Shown here in pieces: positions 53,560 through 63,239 of a DNA stretch of 64,000 nt. Each line of letters begins with the position of its first letter. Position 1 is the stretch's first letter. The translations under genes and the position numbers were made by a program. Source of the stretch: CAVYTF01 sp963708205 (lineage in GTDB: Bacteria; Bacteroidota; Bacteroidia; Chitinophagales; Chitinophagaceae); the NCBI GenBank assembly GCA_963708205.1, contig OY970196.1:310001-374000 (forward strand), read 5' to 3'. The notes under the pieces are model-generated. The model saw only the letters and a program-made list of their open reading frames with translations, ran no database searches and was not told where the DNA came from.

Positions 53560-55109
53560 TGCATAATATTGTTATCGATTTGAAATTTATTTTCCAAAAA
53601 GTTTTTCATTCTTTGCGCGTCTTTATATTTTGGAAGATCATCAACAAAAGCTGGAAATATTTTTCTTGCAGCAGTGTAAAAATTTTTTGTGACAGGTGAC
53701 AATTTACCTTCACATTTTAAAAAATCTATTGCCTGTAAAACCGCCATTGCATGAATGCTTAAAACTTCAAAACTATTATCAATAACTTTTTTGGTCATTA
53801 ATACTGCATTGCAACCCATGCTTACAATGTCCTGGTTGTCGTTGTTGTTTGGAATACTGTGAACATACATCGGAAAAGACATTGTTTGATTTTCTGCAAC
53901 AGTTGATGTTGCCGTGAATTGCATGCCCTGCATTCCAAAATTTAATCCAAGCTCACCAAGATTTATAAACGGCGGAAACTTTTGATTGAGCTTATCATTT
54001 AAAAGATAATTTAATTGTCTTTCAGCAAGCATTGACAGTCGGGTAATAGCAATTTTTAATTTATCCATTTCAAGAGAAACATAATCTCCATGAAAATTTC
54101 CTCCGTGAAAAATATTATTATTCTTATGATCAATCACAGGATTATCATTCACAGAATTCAGTTCATTTAATAAAACATTTTTTGCATTAAAAATTGTATC
54201 ATAAACAGGTCCGAGTATTTGCGTAACACATCGCAATGAATAATATTCCTGCACTTTATCTTCAAAAATTTCCTGTTCGAGATTTGCAGGATCGTATAAA
54301 TGTTCTGAACGGTTGCGAACCATTTTACTATCTTTTAAAATTGCACGCATCAGGAAAGCAACTTTATTTTGTCCGTCATGATGTTTTACAATATTTAACT
54401 CATAAGAAAAATGATCACTGTAAGCTTCAACAATTTCATTTGTTATTGCAGATAACATTACACCACAATCCAATAGTTTTTGTGCGCGAATTATATTCAC
54501 CAATCCAATACCTGTCATCGCAGAAGTGCCATTGAGAATAGCAATTCCTTCACGTATATGAATGTTAAGTGGTTTAATATTAAACCGCTGAAAAATTTCT
54601 TTTGTTGAATGAATTTTATTTTCAAACATCACTTCACCTTCGCCAATAAGTGTGAGTGCAAGATGTGCAAGCTGCACAAGATCGCCGCTTGCACCAACGC
54701 CTCCGTGTTCATAAATACATGGCGTGATATCTTTATTGATCAACTCTTTTAATAGAATAACTGTTTCAGTATGAACGCCGGAATAACCTTTCATTAAACT
54801 CGCCAAACGCGCTATCATCAAGGCTTTCACTAAATTTGAAGGCAGCAATTCGCCGCTTCCTGCGCAATGGCTGCGAATGAGATTATATTGAAGTTGTAAA
54901 AGATTTTCAGGCTTTACTTTGTACTGCGCCATTGGCCCGAAGCCGGTGTTCAAACCATAAATTAATTTATCTGCCGAAAAATTTTGAAGGAAATGAAAAC
55001 TTGCGTCTACATTTTTTAAGGACTGTTCATCTAATGTTATTTGTTTATTTTTCGAAAGTATATCGGCAAAATCATCGTAAGAAAGTTTGCTTTCTCCAAC
55101 TGTTACCAT
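53556..55109 (-). CDS. Tyrosine ammonia-lyase (FjTAL-type)
   Basis: 517 aa MIO-dependent lyase making 4-coumarate from tyrosine as the aryl starter. The cofactor triad Ala140-Ser141-Gly142 lies in GGVGASGDLVQLAHLAL; catalytic Tyr51 is in YGLNTGFGPMAQY. At the selectivity site it has Ser80-His81 (NLIRSHCAGSG), a histidase-like pair that is also present in the known Flavobacterium johnsoniae TAL, which it closely resembles. Context (acyl ligase and ketoreductase) supports TAL. ATG 55109 is used, not TTG 55115. Confidence 0.83.
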   Translation of the reverse strand: MVTVGESKLSYDDFADILSKNKQITLDEQSLKNVDASFHFLQNFSADKLIYGLNTGFGPMAQYKVKPENLLQLQYNLIRSHCAGSGELLPSNLVKALMIARLASLMKGYSGVHTETVILLKELINKDITPCIYEHGGVGASGDLVQLAHLALTLIGEGEVMFENKIHSTKEIFQRFNIKPLNIHIREGIAILNGTSAMTGIGLVNIIRAQKLLDCGVMLSAITNEIVEAYSDHFSYELNIVKHHDGQNKVAFLMRAILKDSKMVRNRSEHLYDPANLEQEIFEDKVQEYYSLRCVTQILGPVYDTIFNAKNVLLNELNSVNDNPVIDHKNNNIFHGGNFHGDYVSLEMDKLKIAITRLSMLAERQLNYLLNDKLNQKFPPFINLGELGLNFGMQGMQFTATSTVAENQTMSFPMYVHSIPNNNDNQDIVSMGCNAVLMTKKVIDNSFEVLSIHAMAVLQAIDFLKCEGKLSPVTKNFYTAARKIFPAFVDDLPKYKDAQRMKNFLENKFQIDNNIMQ

Positions 55110-55220
55110 TAGCAAAAGTTTAAGTAAGTTTCATGATTAATCAAACGGTAAATATATATAAAAAATTAAGAGAAGGTGATGGAGAAAACCTTAATTCTCA
55201 TTGATAAAAATTTTATCATT

Positions 55221-56516
55221 TCATTTTCTTTTATCAATAAACTTCATTGCTTTTCGTGAAGCTTCAGTAAACTGAATTTTTTGCATTGCTTCAAAAGAAA
55301 TATATCTTATATGCGGACTTACACGCAAACGCGCCTGCAAATAAGATCGTATTCTCCTGTCACATTCTTCTGTTGTTTCCGCTGGTAAAATATAAAGCAG
55401 CACTTCATCCAGATCATTTTCATTGGAATAAACTTCCACTGCAAAATCAATGATCTCATTCATTTCAGTCAATAATTCAAACAACGCAGTCGGATAAAGT
55501 GTGGTGCCTTTAAACTTTATCATTTGTTTTTTTCTGCCAATCACAGGAGATAATCGCAAGCTCTTACGACCACACGCGCAAGGCTCATCAAAATACATAG
55601 AAATGTCTCCGGTTTTATAACGCAGCAAAGGCATTCCTTCAACGCCAAGCGTAGTAATAGTAACCTCTCCGGGAGTATTTGCTGCAACTGCGCGATTGTT
55701 TTCATCAAGTAGTTCTACGATCAATAATTCTGGTGGCAAATGGCCGCCATTGCCTTGTTTGCACTCTGTAAATGCGGTTTGCATTTCGGTTGATGCATAG
55801 GTTGAATACAATTGTATATTCCACGATTCTATAATTTTTTTTCCAAGAATATTCAATGAAAAATCTATGTTGCGAATATTTTCGCCAATACATATTGCTT
55901 TTTTTACGGAGGAATTATTAAGCTCAATTTGATGTTCGTTTGCAAATTGAATAAGTTTAAGAATGAAAGATGGAACTGCAACAATCGCTGTTGGCTTAAG
56001 ACGATTGATTGTTTGCCATTGCAGCGAAGGCACGCCGGGACCAAGCCTTATAATGCCTGCACCTAACTTGCGAATGCCCGAATAATAAGCAATGCCAGCC
56101 ATAAATTGCCGATCGAGTGTAAGCATTAATTGATAAATATCATCTGATGTTCCGTCTGCTGTTAAAAAAGAATTGTACTCATTATACGCCAAACGATCCA
56201 GGTCATTTTCAGTAAGTGCAATTGTTACCGGACTTCCTAAAGTGCCGGAAGTAGAAGTGTATTCAATGATCCTATTTTTCTGAACGCATAAAAATTCTTC
56301 ATTGCTTTTTTGCAAATCGTCTTTGCATGTTGTTGGTATTTGTGCAAGGTCTTCGAGCGAATTTATTGCCGCAATATCTATTTTATTTTTTGCAAAGAGT
56401 TGTTTGTAAAAAAGAGAATTGATTGAAAGATATTTTAATAATTCCTGCAGCTTTTTTTCCTGTATTTTTTTTATTTCATCTTTTGATTGAAAAGCTGCGT
56501 TTGTAAAATTCATCAT
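55221..56516 (-). CDS. AMP-dependent acyl-activating ligase (PaaK-like)
   Basis: 431 aa adenylating enzyme of the phenylacetate-CoA ligase-like type. ATP-binding YTSTSGTLGSPVTIAL, YASTEMQTAFTEC, the Cys-rich turn EPCACGRKSLRL and the C-terminal QMIKFKGTTLYPTALFE are conserved. It probably activates 4-coumarate and loads it onto an ACP. First gene of the right arm; 111 bp separate it from the ammonia-lyase, so some extra control there is possible. Confidence 0.82.
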   Translation of the reverse strand: MMNFTNAAFQSKDEIKKIQEKKLQELLKYLSINSLFYKQLFAKNKIDIAAINSLEDLAQIPTTCKDDLQKSNEEFLCVQKNRIIEYTSTSGTLGSPVTIALTENDLDRLAYNEYNSFLTADGTSDDIYQLMLTLDRQFMAGIAYYSGIRKLGAGIIRLGPGVPSLQWQTINRLKPTAIVAVPSFILKLIQFANEHQIELNNSSVKKAICIGENIRNIDFSLNILGKKIIESWNIQLYSTYASTEMQTAFTECKQGNGGHLPPELLIVELLDENNRAVAANTPGEVTITTLGVEGMPLLRYKTGDISMYFDEPCACGRKSLRLSPVIGRKKQMIKFKGTTLYPTALFELLTEMNEIIDFAVEVYSNENDLDEVLLYILPAETTEECDRRIRSYLQARLRVSPHIRYISFEAMQKIQFTEASRKAMKFIDKRK

Positions 56517-56637
56517 ACTCTCTATAACTTATTTTGATGCACAAAGAAAACAATTATTTGAAGATGTATTTTTATTTCGATGATTACAATCAACATCAAC
56601 TCATCAACCCAAAAAAGTTTCATTCTATATTTGTTTA

Positions 56638-56645
56638 TACTTTTG
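56638..56645 (+). promoter_or_regulatory. -7 promoter element TACTTTTG of fabH
   Basis: TACTTTTG fits TAnnTTTG and ends 17 nt before the fabH ATG. No TTG at the right distance upstream was seen. Confidence 0.4.
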
Positions 56646-56662
56646 TCAGCTAATTATTTAGA

Positions 56663-57652
56663 ATGAATAAAATAAAAGCCGCCATTACTGCTGTCGGTGC
56701 TTATGTTCCCGATTATATTCTTACAAATAAAGAATTGGAAACGATGGTCGACACCAATGATGAGTGGATTCGCGCACGAACTGGCATTTCGGAAAGAAGA
56801 ATTTTAAAAGGCGAGGGCAAAGCTACAAGCGACATGGGTGCACCTGCTATACAAGAGCTTTTACGAAAGAAAAATATGGATGCAAAAGAAATTGATTGCA
56901 TCATTTGTACAACAGTTACACCTGATCTTATTTTTCCTGCTACAGCAAATATTATCAGCGATAAAATTGGCGCAACTAATGCTTTTAGTTTTGATCTGAA
57001 TGCTGCGTGCTGTGGTTTTTTATTTGGATTAACAACAGGCGCAAGCTTTATAGAAAGTGGTCGTTATAAAAAAGTAATTGTAGTTGGCGCAGATAAAATG
57101 AGCGCCATCACGGATTATACAGACAGAAATACCTGCGTGCTTTTTGGAGATGCTGCTGGCGCAGTTTTATTAGAACCTTCGGTTGATGATACAGGTTTGA
57201 TAGATACTGTTTTAAAAAGCAATGGCAGCGGCAGAGCTTATTTGCACATGAAAGCCGGAGGATCTTTAAAGCCTCCTTCTATTGAAACTGTTACCGCGCG
57301 CGAACATTATGCTTACCAGGAAGGCAAAACAGTTTTTAAACATGCAGTTGTAGATATGGCTGATGTTTGCGAAGAAATTATGCAAAGAAATAATTTGCAT
57401 TCGGAAGATATTGCATGGCTCGTTCCGCACCAGGCAAATCTGAGAATTATTGATGCAGCCGCAGCAAGAATGAAGTTGCCAAAAGAAAAAGTGATGATCA
57501 ATATTCAGAAATATGGCAACACCACTTCTGCAACTATTCCGCTTTGTTTATGGGAATGGGAAAATCAATTAAAGAAAGGCGATAACCTTGTGCTTGCTGC
57601 ATTTGGCGGCGGTTTTACCTGGGGCGCAACATGGATAAAATGGAGTTATTAA
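56663..57652 (+). CDS. fabH: 3-oxoacyl-ACP synthase III
   Basis: 329 aa initiating condensing enzyme (acetyl-CoA plus malonyl-ACP). Catalytic Cys116 (LNAACCGFLFG), His in LVPHQANLRIID and Asn in YGNTTSATIPL are intact; DEWIRARTGISERR is the FabH N-terminal signature. Likely the housekeeping copy, although it sits beside the pigment cluster and could prime it. Confidence 0.92.
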   Translation: MNKIKAAITAVGAYVPDYILTNKELETMVDTNDEWIRARTGISERRILKGEGKATSDMGAPAIQELLRKKNMDAKEIDCIICTTVTPDLIFPATANIISDKIGATNAFSFDLNAACCGFLFGLTTGASFIESGRYKKVIVVGADKMSAITDYTDRNTCVLFGDAAGAVLLEPSVDDTGLIDTVLKSNGSGRAYLHMKAGGSLKPPSIETVTAREHYAYQEGKTVFKHAVVDMADVCEEIMQRNNLHSEDIAWLVPHQANLRIIDAAAARMKLPKEKVMINIQKYGNTTSATIPLCLWEWENQLKKGDNLVLAAFGGGFTWGATWIKWSY

Positions 57653-57737
57653 ATCAAAGAAAATAAAAAATATCCTTTAGAATAAAAACCAAAGAAATTA
57701 TTTGTTGTAATAAAACAAATATTCTTTTAGAAATTTA

Positions 57738-59060
57738 ATGAAGAAAAAAGCAACGGCTTCTTTAAAAAAACTTCGCATCATACAGCTTACGGCTGTAATC
57801 TTTTTCACAGTATCAGGTGGTCCTTACGGCATTGAGCCGCTGCTTTCTTACACGGGAAAAGATATTTCATTGTTGTTATTGATCATCACGCCATTGCTAT
57901 GGGATGTTCCTACTATTCTTACTGTGTTAGAATTAAATGGAATGATGCCTGTTACCGGCGGATATTATGAATGGGTGAAACGTGCGCTGGGCTTGCGTTG
58001 GGCATTCTATGAAGGATGGTGGACATGGTTATATACTTTTGTTGATCTTGCTATTTATCCTGTATTATTTATTGAATATGCATCATTCTTTTTTCCGCAA
58101 ATAGAAATATATAAAGTACCGGTTTGTTTGTTTATCATCTGGTCGAGCGCCATCATAAATATTTTAGGAATTGTTCCTGTTGGTAAAATATCAATTGCAT
58201 TAAGTGCCGTTGTGCTCACACCTTTTTTAATTTTATTCGGAATATTTTTCACCCAACATTCTCCTGTTATTATTCATCCGCAAACGGCATCAACACACGT
58301 AACATTTTCATCGCTAGGCATGGGAATATATACCGTGATGTGGAATTTTTTTGGCTGGGATAATGCAACCACTTATGCAGGTGAAGTAAACAAACCTGCA
58401 CGCTCTTATATTGTTTCAACCGTTGCTGCATTTGTGTTGATTTTTATTGTTTATCAGGTAGCAGTATATGCTGCAAGCCGCTCCGGCATTGGCTTTCAGA
58501 ATTTAAATGATAATGGGTTTCCTGCACTTGGTGAAATGTATGGTCACTGGCTTGGTGCATTATTTTCCATCGGAGGCATGGCAAGTGCGCTCGGTTTATT
58601 TTCGGCAGTGTTGCTTTCTGTTTCGCGTGTGCCGCAGGTAATGGCTGATGATAATTTATTGCCGAAAAAAATAAATAAAATGCATGTGAAATACAACACG
58701 CCGTATATTTCCATTATCACCTGCGCAATAGTTGTAAGCCTGATGATCCTGTGGACATTTACAGATCTTGTAATTATGGATGTAACATTATATGGCGCCG
58801 GATTATTTTTAGAATTCATCGGTGTTATTGCGTTGCGTAAATATGCTGCAGATGCAAATAGGCCATTTAAAATTCCGCTCGGCATTTCAGGACTTTGTAT
58901 AATGTTGATGCTTTCAGTTTCTGTTTATTTTATCGGTCTTTCAGGTGCGTTTATGCAATCAGAAAGGACACTGATCCCTGCATTGGTCTCTATCATTGCC
59001 TTGCTAACAGCCGAAGTTGTTTGGCAAATTATCAAAAGAAAAAGAAGTATAAAAGCTTAA
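57738..59060 (+). CDS. APC-superfamily amino acid permease
   Basis: 440 aa with 12 membrane segments. TVSGGPYGIEPLLSYTG in TM1 has the unwound Gly-rich substrate site of APC transporters, and MWNFFGWDNATTYAGEVNKP is a typical TM6 and loop. It probably imports an amino acid or polyamine by proton symport. Substrate uncertain. The next gene, an acetyltransferase, lies 35 bp downstream. Confidence 0.85.
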   Translation: MKKKATASLKKLRIIQLTAVIFFTVSGGPYGIEPLLSYTGKDISLLLLIITPLLWDVPTILTVLELNGMMPVTGGYYEWVKRALGLRWAFYEGWWTWLYTFVDLAIYPVLFIEYASFFFPQIEIYKVPVCLFIIWSSAIINILGIVPVGKISIALSAVVLTPFLILFGIFFTQHSPVIIHPQTASTHVTFSSLGMGIYTVMWNFFGWDNATTYAGEVNKPARSYIVSTVAAFVLIFIVYQVAVYAASRSGIGFQNLNDNGFPALGEMYGHWLGALFSIGGMASALGLFSAVLLSVSRVPQVMADDNLLPKKINKMHVKYNTPYISIITCAIVVSLMILWTFTDLVIMDVTLYGAGLFLEFIGVIALRKYAADANRPFKIPLGISGLCIMLMLSVSVYFIGLSGAFMQSERTLIPALVSIIALLTAEVVWQIIKRKRSIKA

Positions 59061-59095
59061 TCATCAAATATTATTTTTTATTAAAAAAGAAAAAA

Positions 59096-59539
59096 ATGAT
59101 TATCCGAAAAGCAATAAAAAATGATTGTATAAAATTGTTTGAGTTAATAAAAGAATTAGCTGTTTATGAGAAAGCAGGCAATGAAATATCAAATACAATA
59201 GACAATTTTATTGAAAGTGGTTTCGGCGCAAACCCAGTGTGGTGGGCATTTGTAGCAGAAGAAAATAATGAATTGTTAGGCTTTGCAATGTATTACATTC
59301 GTTACTCAACATGGAAAGGCGAACGTATGTACCTGGAAGATTTTGTGGTAACAGAAAAAGCACGCCGCAATGGAATTGGTAAATTATTGTTCGATGCTTT
59401 GATAGTTGAAGCAAAAGAAAAAAAGTTTACAGGCATTGCATGGCAGGTGCTGGACTGGAATGAACCTGCGATAAATTTTTATAAAAAATACAATACCATT
59501 TTTACAACCGGATGGGTAAACTGCAATCTTGAATTATAA
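59096..59539 (+). CDS. GNAT N-acetyltransferase (diamine/SSAT-like)
   Basis: 147 aa. ATG 59096 gives the family start (IIRKAIKNDCIKLFELIKEL); the longer frame to 58895 overlaps the permease gene and is discarded. The acetyl-CoA loop is VVTEKARRNGIGKLLFDAL, with AMYYIRYSTWKGERMYLEDF typical of spermidine/spermine acetyltransferase-like enzymes. Its product may act on an amine imported by the adjacent permease. Confidence 0.78.
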   Translation: MIIRKAIKNDCIKLFELIKELAVYEKAGNEISNTIDNFIESGFGANPVWWAFVAEENNELLGFAMYYIRYSTWKGERMYLEDFVVTEKARRNGIGKLLFDALIVEAKEKKFTGIAWQVLDWNEPAINFYKKYNTIFTTGWVNCNLEL

Positions 59540-59552
59540 TTATCTTCCTATT

Positions 59553-60446
59553 TTATACTGCACTTTTTGCGTGTGCATTTTTATCAATTTTCATTATCAA
59601 TCCCTGCAAAACTTTTCCCGGTCCGCATTCTATAAATTCAGTTGCGCCATCCTGTATCATCGCCTGCACTGTTTGTGTCCACCGAACAGCGCCTGTAAGT
59701 TGCGCAATTAAATTTTTCTTTATTTCATCAACATTATTCACAGCCTTCGCCACTACATTTTGATAGACAGGGCAAGCAGGTTCATTAAAATATGTTGCTT
59801 CAATTGCAGCAGCCAATTCTTCTTTTGCAGGTTGCATCAATGGTGAATGAAAGGCACCGCCAACAGGCAATATCAACGCACGCTTCGCTCCTGCTGCTTT
59901 CATTTTTTCACAAGCGATCTCTATTCCTTTTATTGAGCCGCTGATGACCAACTGACCCGGACAATTATAATTTGCAGGCACTACAATTTCACCTGTTTCT
60001 TTTTCAGTTATTGCACAAACTTCTTCCACTTTGTCGTCTAATAAACCAAGCACAGCAGCCATTGTTGAAGCAGTTAACTCACATGCTTTTTGCATTGCTT
60101 GTGCACGAATGCTCACGAGCTTTAATCCATCTTCAAAACTTAAAATATTGTTTGCAACAAGCGCCGTAAACTCACCCAGCGAATGTCCTGCAACCATTGC
60201 AGGGAAAGGATTTGAGAGCGTTTTAAAAACTATAATAGAATGAAGAAAGATGGCAGGCTGCGTTACATTTGTTTGTTTTAGCTGTTCATCATTTCCATAA
60301 AACATGGTATCGCTGATGCGAAAACCGAGCTGTGTATTTGCCTGCTCAAACATATCTTTTGCAAGCGCATTATCATCATACAAATTTTTTCCCATGCCGC
60401 TGAATTGCACACCTTGTCCCGGAAATATATATGCCTGTTTACTCAT
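59553..60446 (-). CDS. fabD: Malonyl-CoA:ACP transacylase
   Basis: 297 aa. Active-site Ser89 (VAGHSLGEFTAL), Arg114 (SIRAQAM) and His200 (GGAFHSPLM), and the N-terminal FPGQGVQFSGMG are intact. It loads malonyl groups onto ACP for fatty acids and probably for the pigment. Convergent with the acetyltransferase gene with 13 bp between. Confidence 0.94.
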   Translation of the reverse strand: MSKQAYIFPGQGVQFSGMGKNLYDDNALAKDMFEQANTQLGFRISDTMFYGNDEQLKQTNVTQPAIFLHSIIVFKTLSNPFPAMVAGHSLGEFTALVANNILSFEDGLKLVSIRAQAMQKACELTASTMAAVLGLLDDKVEEVCAITEKETGEIVVPANYNCPGQLVISGSIKGIEIACEKMKAAGAKRALILPVGGAFHSPLMQPAKEELAAAIEATYFNEPACPVYQNVVAKAVNNVDEIKKNLIAQLTGAVRWTQTVQAMIQDGATEFIECGPGKVLQGLIMKIDKNAHAKSAV

Positions 60447-60832
60447 GCAATAAATTTGTTTGGAAAGATAAAAACTAAAACACTAAAATTCTTTCTTCCT
60501 ATACCGTTTTTTAAGATGAGTTTGATGATAATAAAATCGGCAAAAATTTTTCCAATCTATACAATCTTCTTGCTTTTTTTCTCCAACATCTTTTTATATA
60601 ATTCCCAGAAGGAAATATGTTTTCCAATCATAAACATCATTCTGTTGAGGCATCAATAAAATAGTCCATGTGCCTATTGACTTTATTCAGATCATCACCA
60701 CAAGCCTTTTACCATCCGGCATTTCCATCTCCCATAATTTTCTATGTTTTTCGATTCCATAATTGTATCAATCTGCGGTTTTTATCAGGCCACAATGCAA
60801 TACTGAATTTATAAAAAAAATTGTGCTGCGCA
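60447..60832. other. 386-bp gap with possible gene remnant
   Basis: AT-rich stretch between fabD and the endonuclease III gene. No full gene seen. On the minus strand around 60670-60770 a short frame reads EKHRKLWEMEMPDGKRLVVM, then an adjacent frame reads DLNKVNRHMDYFIDAS. It may be a frameshifted remnant or a chance frame. Confidence 0.3.
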
Positions 60833-61468
60833 TTATTTTATTGCAGGTTCAATAACATTTTTATAATATTCGCACACAGGCCGCATAAAACATATTTCGC
60901 ATTTGGGTTGAGGTCTGCAAATTTCTCTGCCGTGAAAAGACATAGCCATTCCTGCATCCCATTCGTTTTTTGGCAGCGTTTCCATGAGTTGCTTTTCAAT
61001 TTTTTTCGGATCAGTTCCTGATGCTATGCCAAGACGTGGCGCTACACGAACTGTATGCAAATCAACCATAATACCTTCGGGCTCAACGCCTGCTTCGCGC
61101 ATGATTACATTTGCAGATTTTCTGCCAATACCAGGCAAAGCAGTTAATGTTTCCTGTGTCATCGGTATGTTGCTGTCTGTCTTTACGGTTTGCGACATTT
61201 GCATCAGCCATTTTATTTTATTAGCCCCATTGCGCACGCTTCTTAAATAAGGTTCTAACTCCGAAGCATTTGTTTTTGCAAGCGCTTGCATATTCGGAAA
61301 AGCTTTAAAAAAATCAGGCGCAATTTTATTGATGTGCGCATCAGAATCCTGCGCAGATAAAACAACCATTACCACAAGCTGGTAAATGCTTTTATATTCC
61401 AGCGGATGTTTTTTGCCTTTGTATTTTTTAAGCAATGGCTTGATTGCTTCAGACCAGTTGGTGGACAT
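60833..61468 (-). CDS. nth: Endonuclease III-like DNA glycosylase/AP lyase
   Basis: 211 aa. The helix-hairpin-helix with catalytic Lys is in LTALPGIGRKSANVIM, the catalytic Asp in VDLHTVRVAPRLG, and four Cys of a [4Fe-4S] site in CRPQPKCEICFMRPVC. The first Cys spacing is x5 rather than the usual x6. It removes oxidised pyrimidines. No clear operon partner. Confidence 0.88.
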   Translation of the reverse strand: MSTNWSEAIKPLLKKYKGKKHPLEYKSIYQLVVMVVLSAQDSDAHINKIAPDFFKAFPNMQALAKTNASELEPYLRSVRNGANKIKWLMQMSQTVKTDSNIPMTQETLTALPGIGRKSANVIMREAGVEPEGIMVDLHTVRVAPRLGIASGTDPKKIEKQLMETLPKNEWDAGMAMSFHGREICRPQPKCEICFMRPVCEYYKNVIEPAIK

Positions 61469-61530
61469 GAAGAATAATTTTGAATAACGAATTTATGATA
61501 AGTTTTTGTGGTCATTAAAAACTTAATATT

Positions 61531-63201
61531 CTATTTCAATCTTTCTTTAAAGTCTAAATTAAATTTCCTCGCTGTGTCCTTTGCAATATCATAACCAGCA
61601 TCTGCATGTCTTATAACGCCAATTCCAGGATCATTTCTCAAAACTCTTGAAAGCCTTTCTGCAGCTGCATCTGAGCCGTCTGCAACAATAACCATTCCTG
61701 CATGGATGCTATAACCCATTCCAACTCCACCACCATGATGAAGACTGACCCAGCTTGCTCCGCCTGCAGTATTGATAAGTGCATTTAAGACTGGCCAATC
61801 TGCAACTGCATCACTTCCATCAAGCATTGATTCTGTCTCTCTGTTTGGTGACGCAACGCTTCCTGTATCCAAATGATCGCGACCGATAACAATCGGCGCT
61901 TTTACTTTTCCTGTTCTTACTAATTCATTAAATGCAAGTCCTGCTTTTTCTCTTTCACCTTGTCCGAGCCAGCAAATGCGTGCAGGCAAACCTTGAAAAG
62001 CAATGCGTTCCTTGGCAAGTTTTAGCCAGCGCAACAAACTTTTATTTTCAGGGAAAAGATTTTTAATTACTTCATCAGTTACTGCAATATCATTTTCATC
62101 ACCACTCAATGCAGCCCAGCGAAATGGACCTTTACCTTCACAAAAAAGTGGTCGAATATATTCTGGAACAAAACCCGGAAAATCAAAAGCATTTTTCAAT
62201 CCACGCTCCTGCGCACGTGCACGAATATTATTTCCATAATCAAAAGTCACTGCGCCTTTATTCATTAATTGAATCATAAGTTGTACATGCAAATACATGC
62301 TTTCATAACTCAACTCAATATATTGCTCAGGATTTTTTTCACGCAAAATATTTGCCTGTTCATTCGATAAAGTATGCGGCACATAACCAATCAACGGATC
62401 ATGCGCAGATGTTTGATCTGTTAAAACATCGACAACAATATTTCTTTCGATCAATCTTTGCAAAAGCAATACAGCATTGCATTTCAGGCCAATGCTTAAT
62501 CTTTCTTTATTTGCTTTAGCTTCTAATGCGCGATCAATTGCTTCATCAATATCAATGAATTTTTCATCAAGATATTTTGTCTCCAATCTTTTATCAATGC
62601 GCCAGTCTTCCACTTCAGCAATAAGACAAACTCCATCATTCATTGTGATTGCTAAAGGTTGCGCGCCACCCATTCCACCAAGCCCTGCGGTCACACTCAA
62701 TGTTCCTTTCAAACTGCCATTAAAATGTTTGTTTGCAACAGCCGAAAACGTTTCATAAGTGCCTTGCACAATTCCCTGCGAGCCAATGTAGATCCAGCTT
62801 CCGGCGGTCATTTGTCCATACATCATCAAACCTTTTTTTTCAAGCTCATCAAAATGTTCCCACGTTGCCCACTTTGGCACAAGCTGCGAATTGCTTATCA
62901 ATACACGCGGCGCATCTGCATGCGTTTTTAAAATGCCGATAGGCTTACCACTTTGCACCAAAAGTGTTTCATCATTTTCAATTTCTTTCAATGCTTTGAT
63001 GATGAGATCAAGACTTTCAAAATTGCGGGCAGCTTTTCCGCGACCACCATAAACGATCAGATCATCCGGACGTTCAGCAACATCAGGATTTAGATTATTC
63101 AGCAACATTCTTAGCGCTGCTTCCTGAATCCATCCTTTGCATGAAAGCTGCGTGCCTGTTGGAGTTTTATATTTTATTGCATCGTATTTTGTTTGAACCA
63201 T
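61531..63201 (-). CDS. hutU: Urocanate hydratase
   Basis: 556 aa NAD-dependent urocanase, second enzyme of histidine degradation. GGRGKAARNFE, SVTAGLGGMGGAQPLA (NAD binding), QTSAHDPLIGYVP, HLDTGSVASPNRETE and SLHHGGGVGMGYSIHAG are diagnostic. Full length. Lies downstream of hutH on the minus strand; a 162-bp gap with a repeat copy separates them. Confidence 0.96.
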   Translation of the reverse strand: MVQTKYDAIKYKTPTGTQLSCKGWIQEAALRMLLNNLNPDVAERPDDLIVYGGRGKAARNFESLDLIIKALKEIENDETLLVQSGKPIGILKTHADAPRVLISNSQLVPKWATWEHFDELEKKGLMMYGQMTAGSWIYIGSQGIVQGTYETFSAVANKHFNGSLKGTLSVTAGLGGMGGAQPLAITMNDGVCLIAEVEDWRIDKRLETKYLDEKFIDIDEAIDRALEAKANKERLSIGLKCNAVLLLQRLIERNIVVDVLTDQTSAHDPLIGYVPHTLSNEQANILREKNPEQYIELSYESMYLHVQLMIQLMNKGAVTFDYGNNIRARAQERGLKNAFDFPGFVPEYIRPLFCEGKGPFRWAALSGDENDIAVTDEVIKNLFPENKSLLRWLKLAKERIAFQGLPARICWLGQGEREKAGLAFNELVRTGKVKAPIVIGRDHLDTGSVASPNRETESMLDGSDAVADWPVLNALINTAGGASWVSLHHGGGVGMGYSIHAGMVIVADGSDAAAERLSRVLRNDPGIGVIRHADAGYDIAKDTARKFNLDFKERLK

Positions 63202-63239
63202 AAATTCATTTTGAATTCTTTAAAAAAATTTTGACTCGG

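Noticed and set aside
53556..55109. Calling the cluster ammonia-lyase a histidase because of Ser80-His81
   Set aside because: The same pair occurs in the F. johnsoniae TAL it resembles, and the neighbours fit a 4-coumarate starter.
57698..57731. ATTTGTT/AACAAAT hairpin between fabH and the permease as a terminator
   Set aside because: The stem is entirely weak AT pairs but one, with no strong T-run; not convincing.
58895..59095. N-terminal extension of the GNAT gene
   Set aside because: Overlaps the permease gene out of frame; the family domain starts at ATG 59096.
60405..60659. 84-aa + strand frame with hydrophobic segments
   Set aside because: Overlaps the fabD start antisense; the hydrophobic text is typical of AT-rich non-coding DNA.
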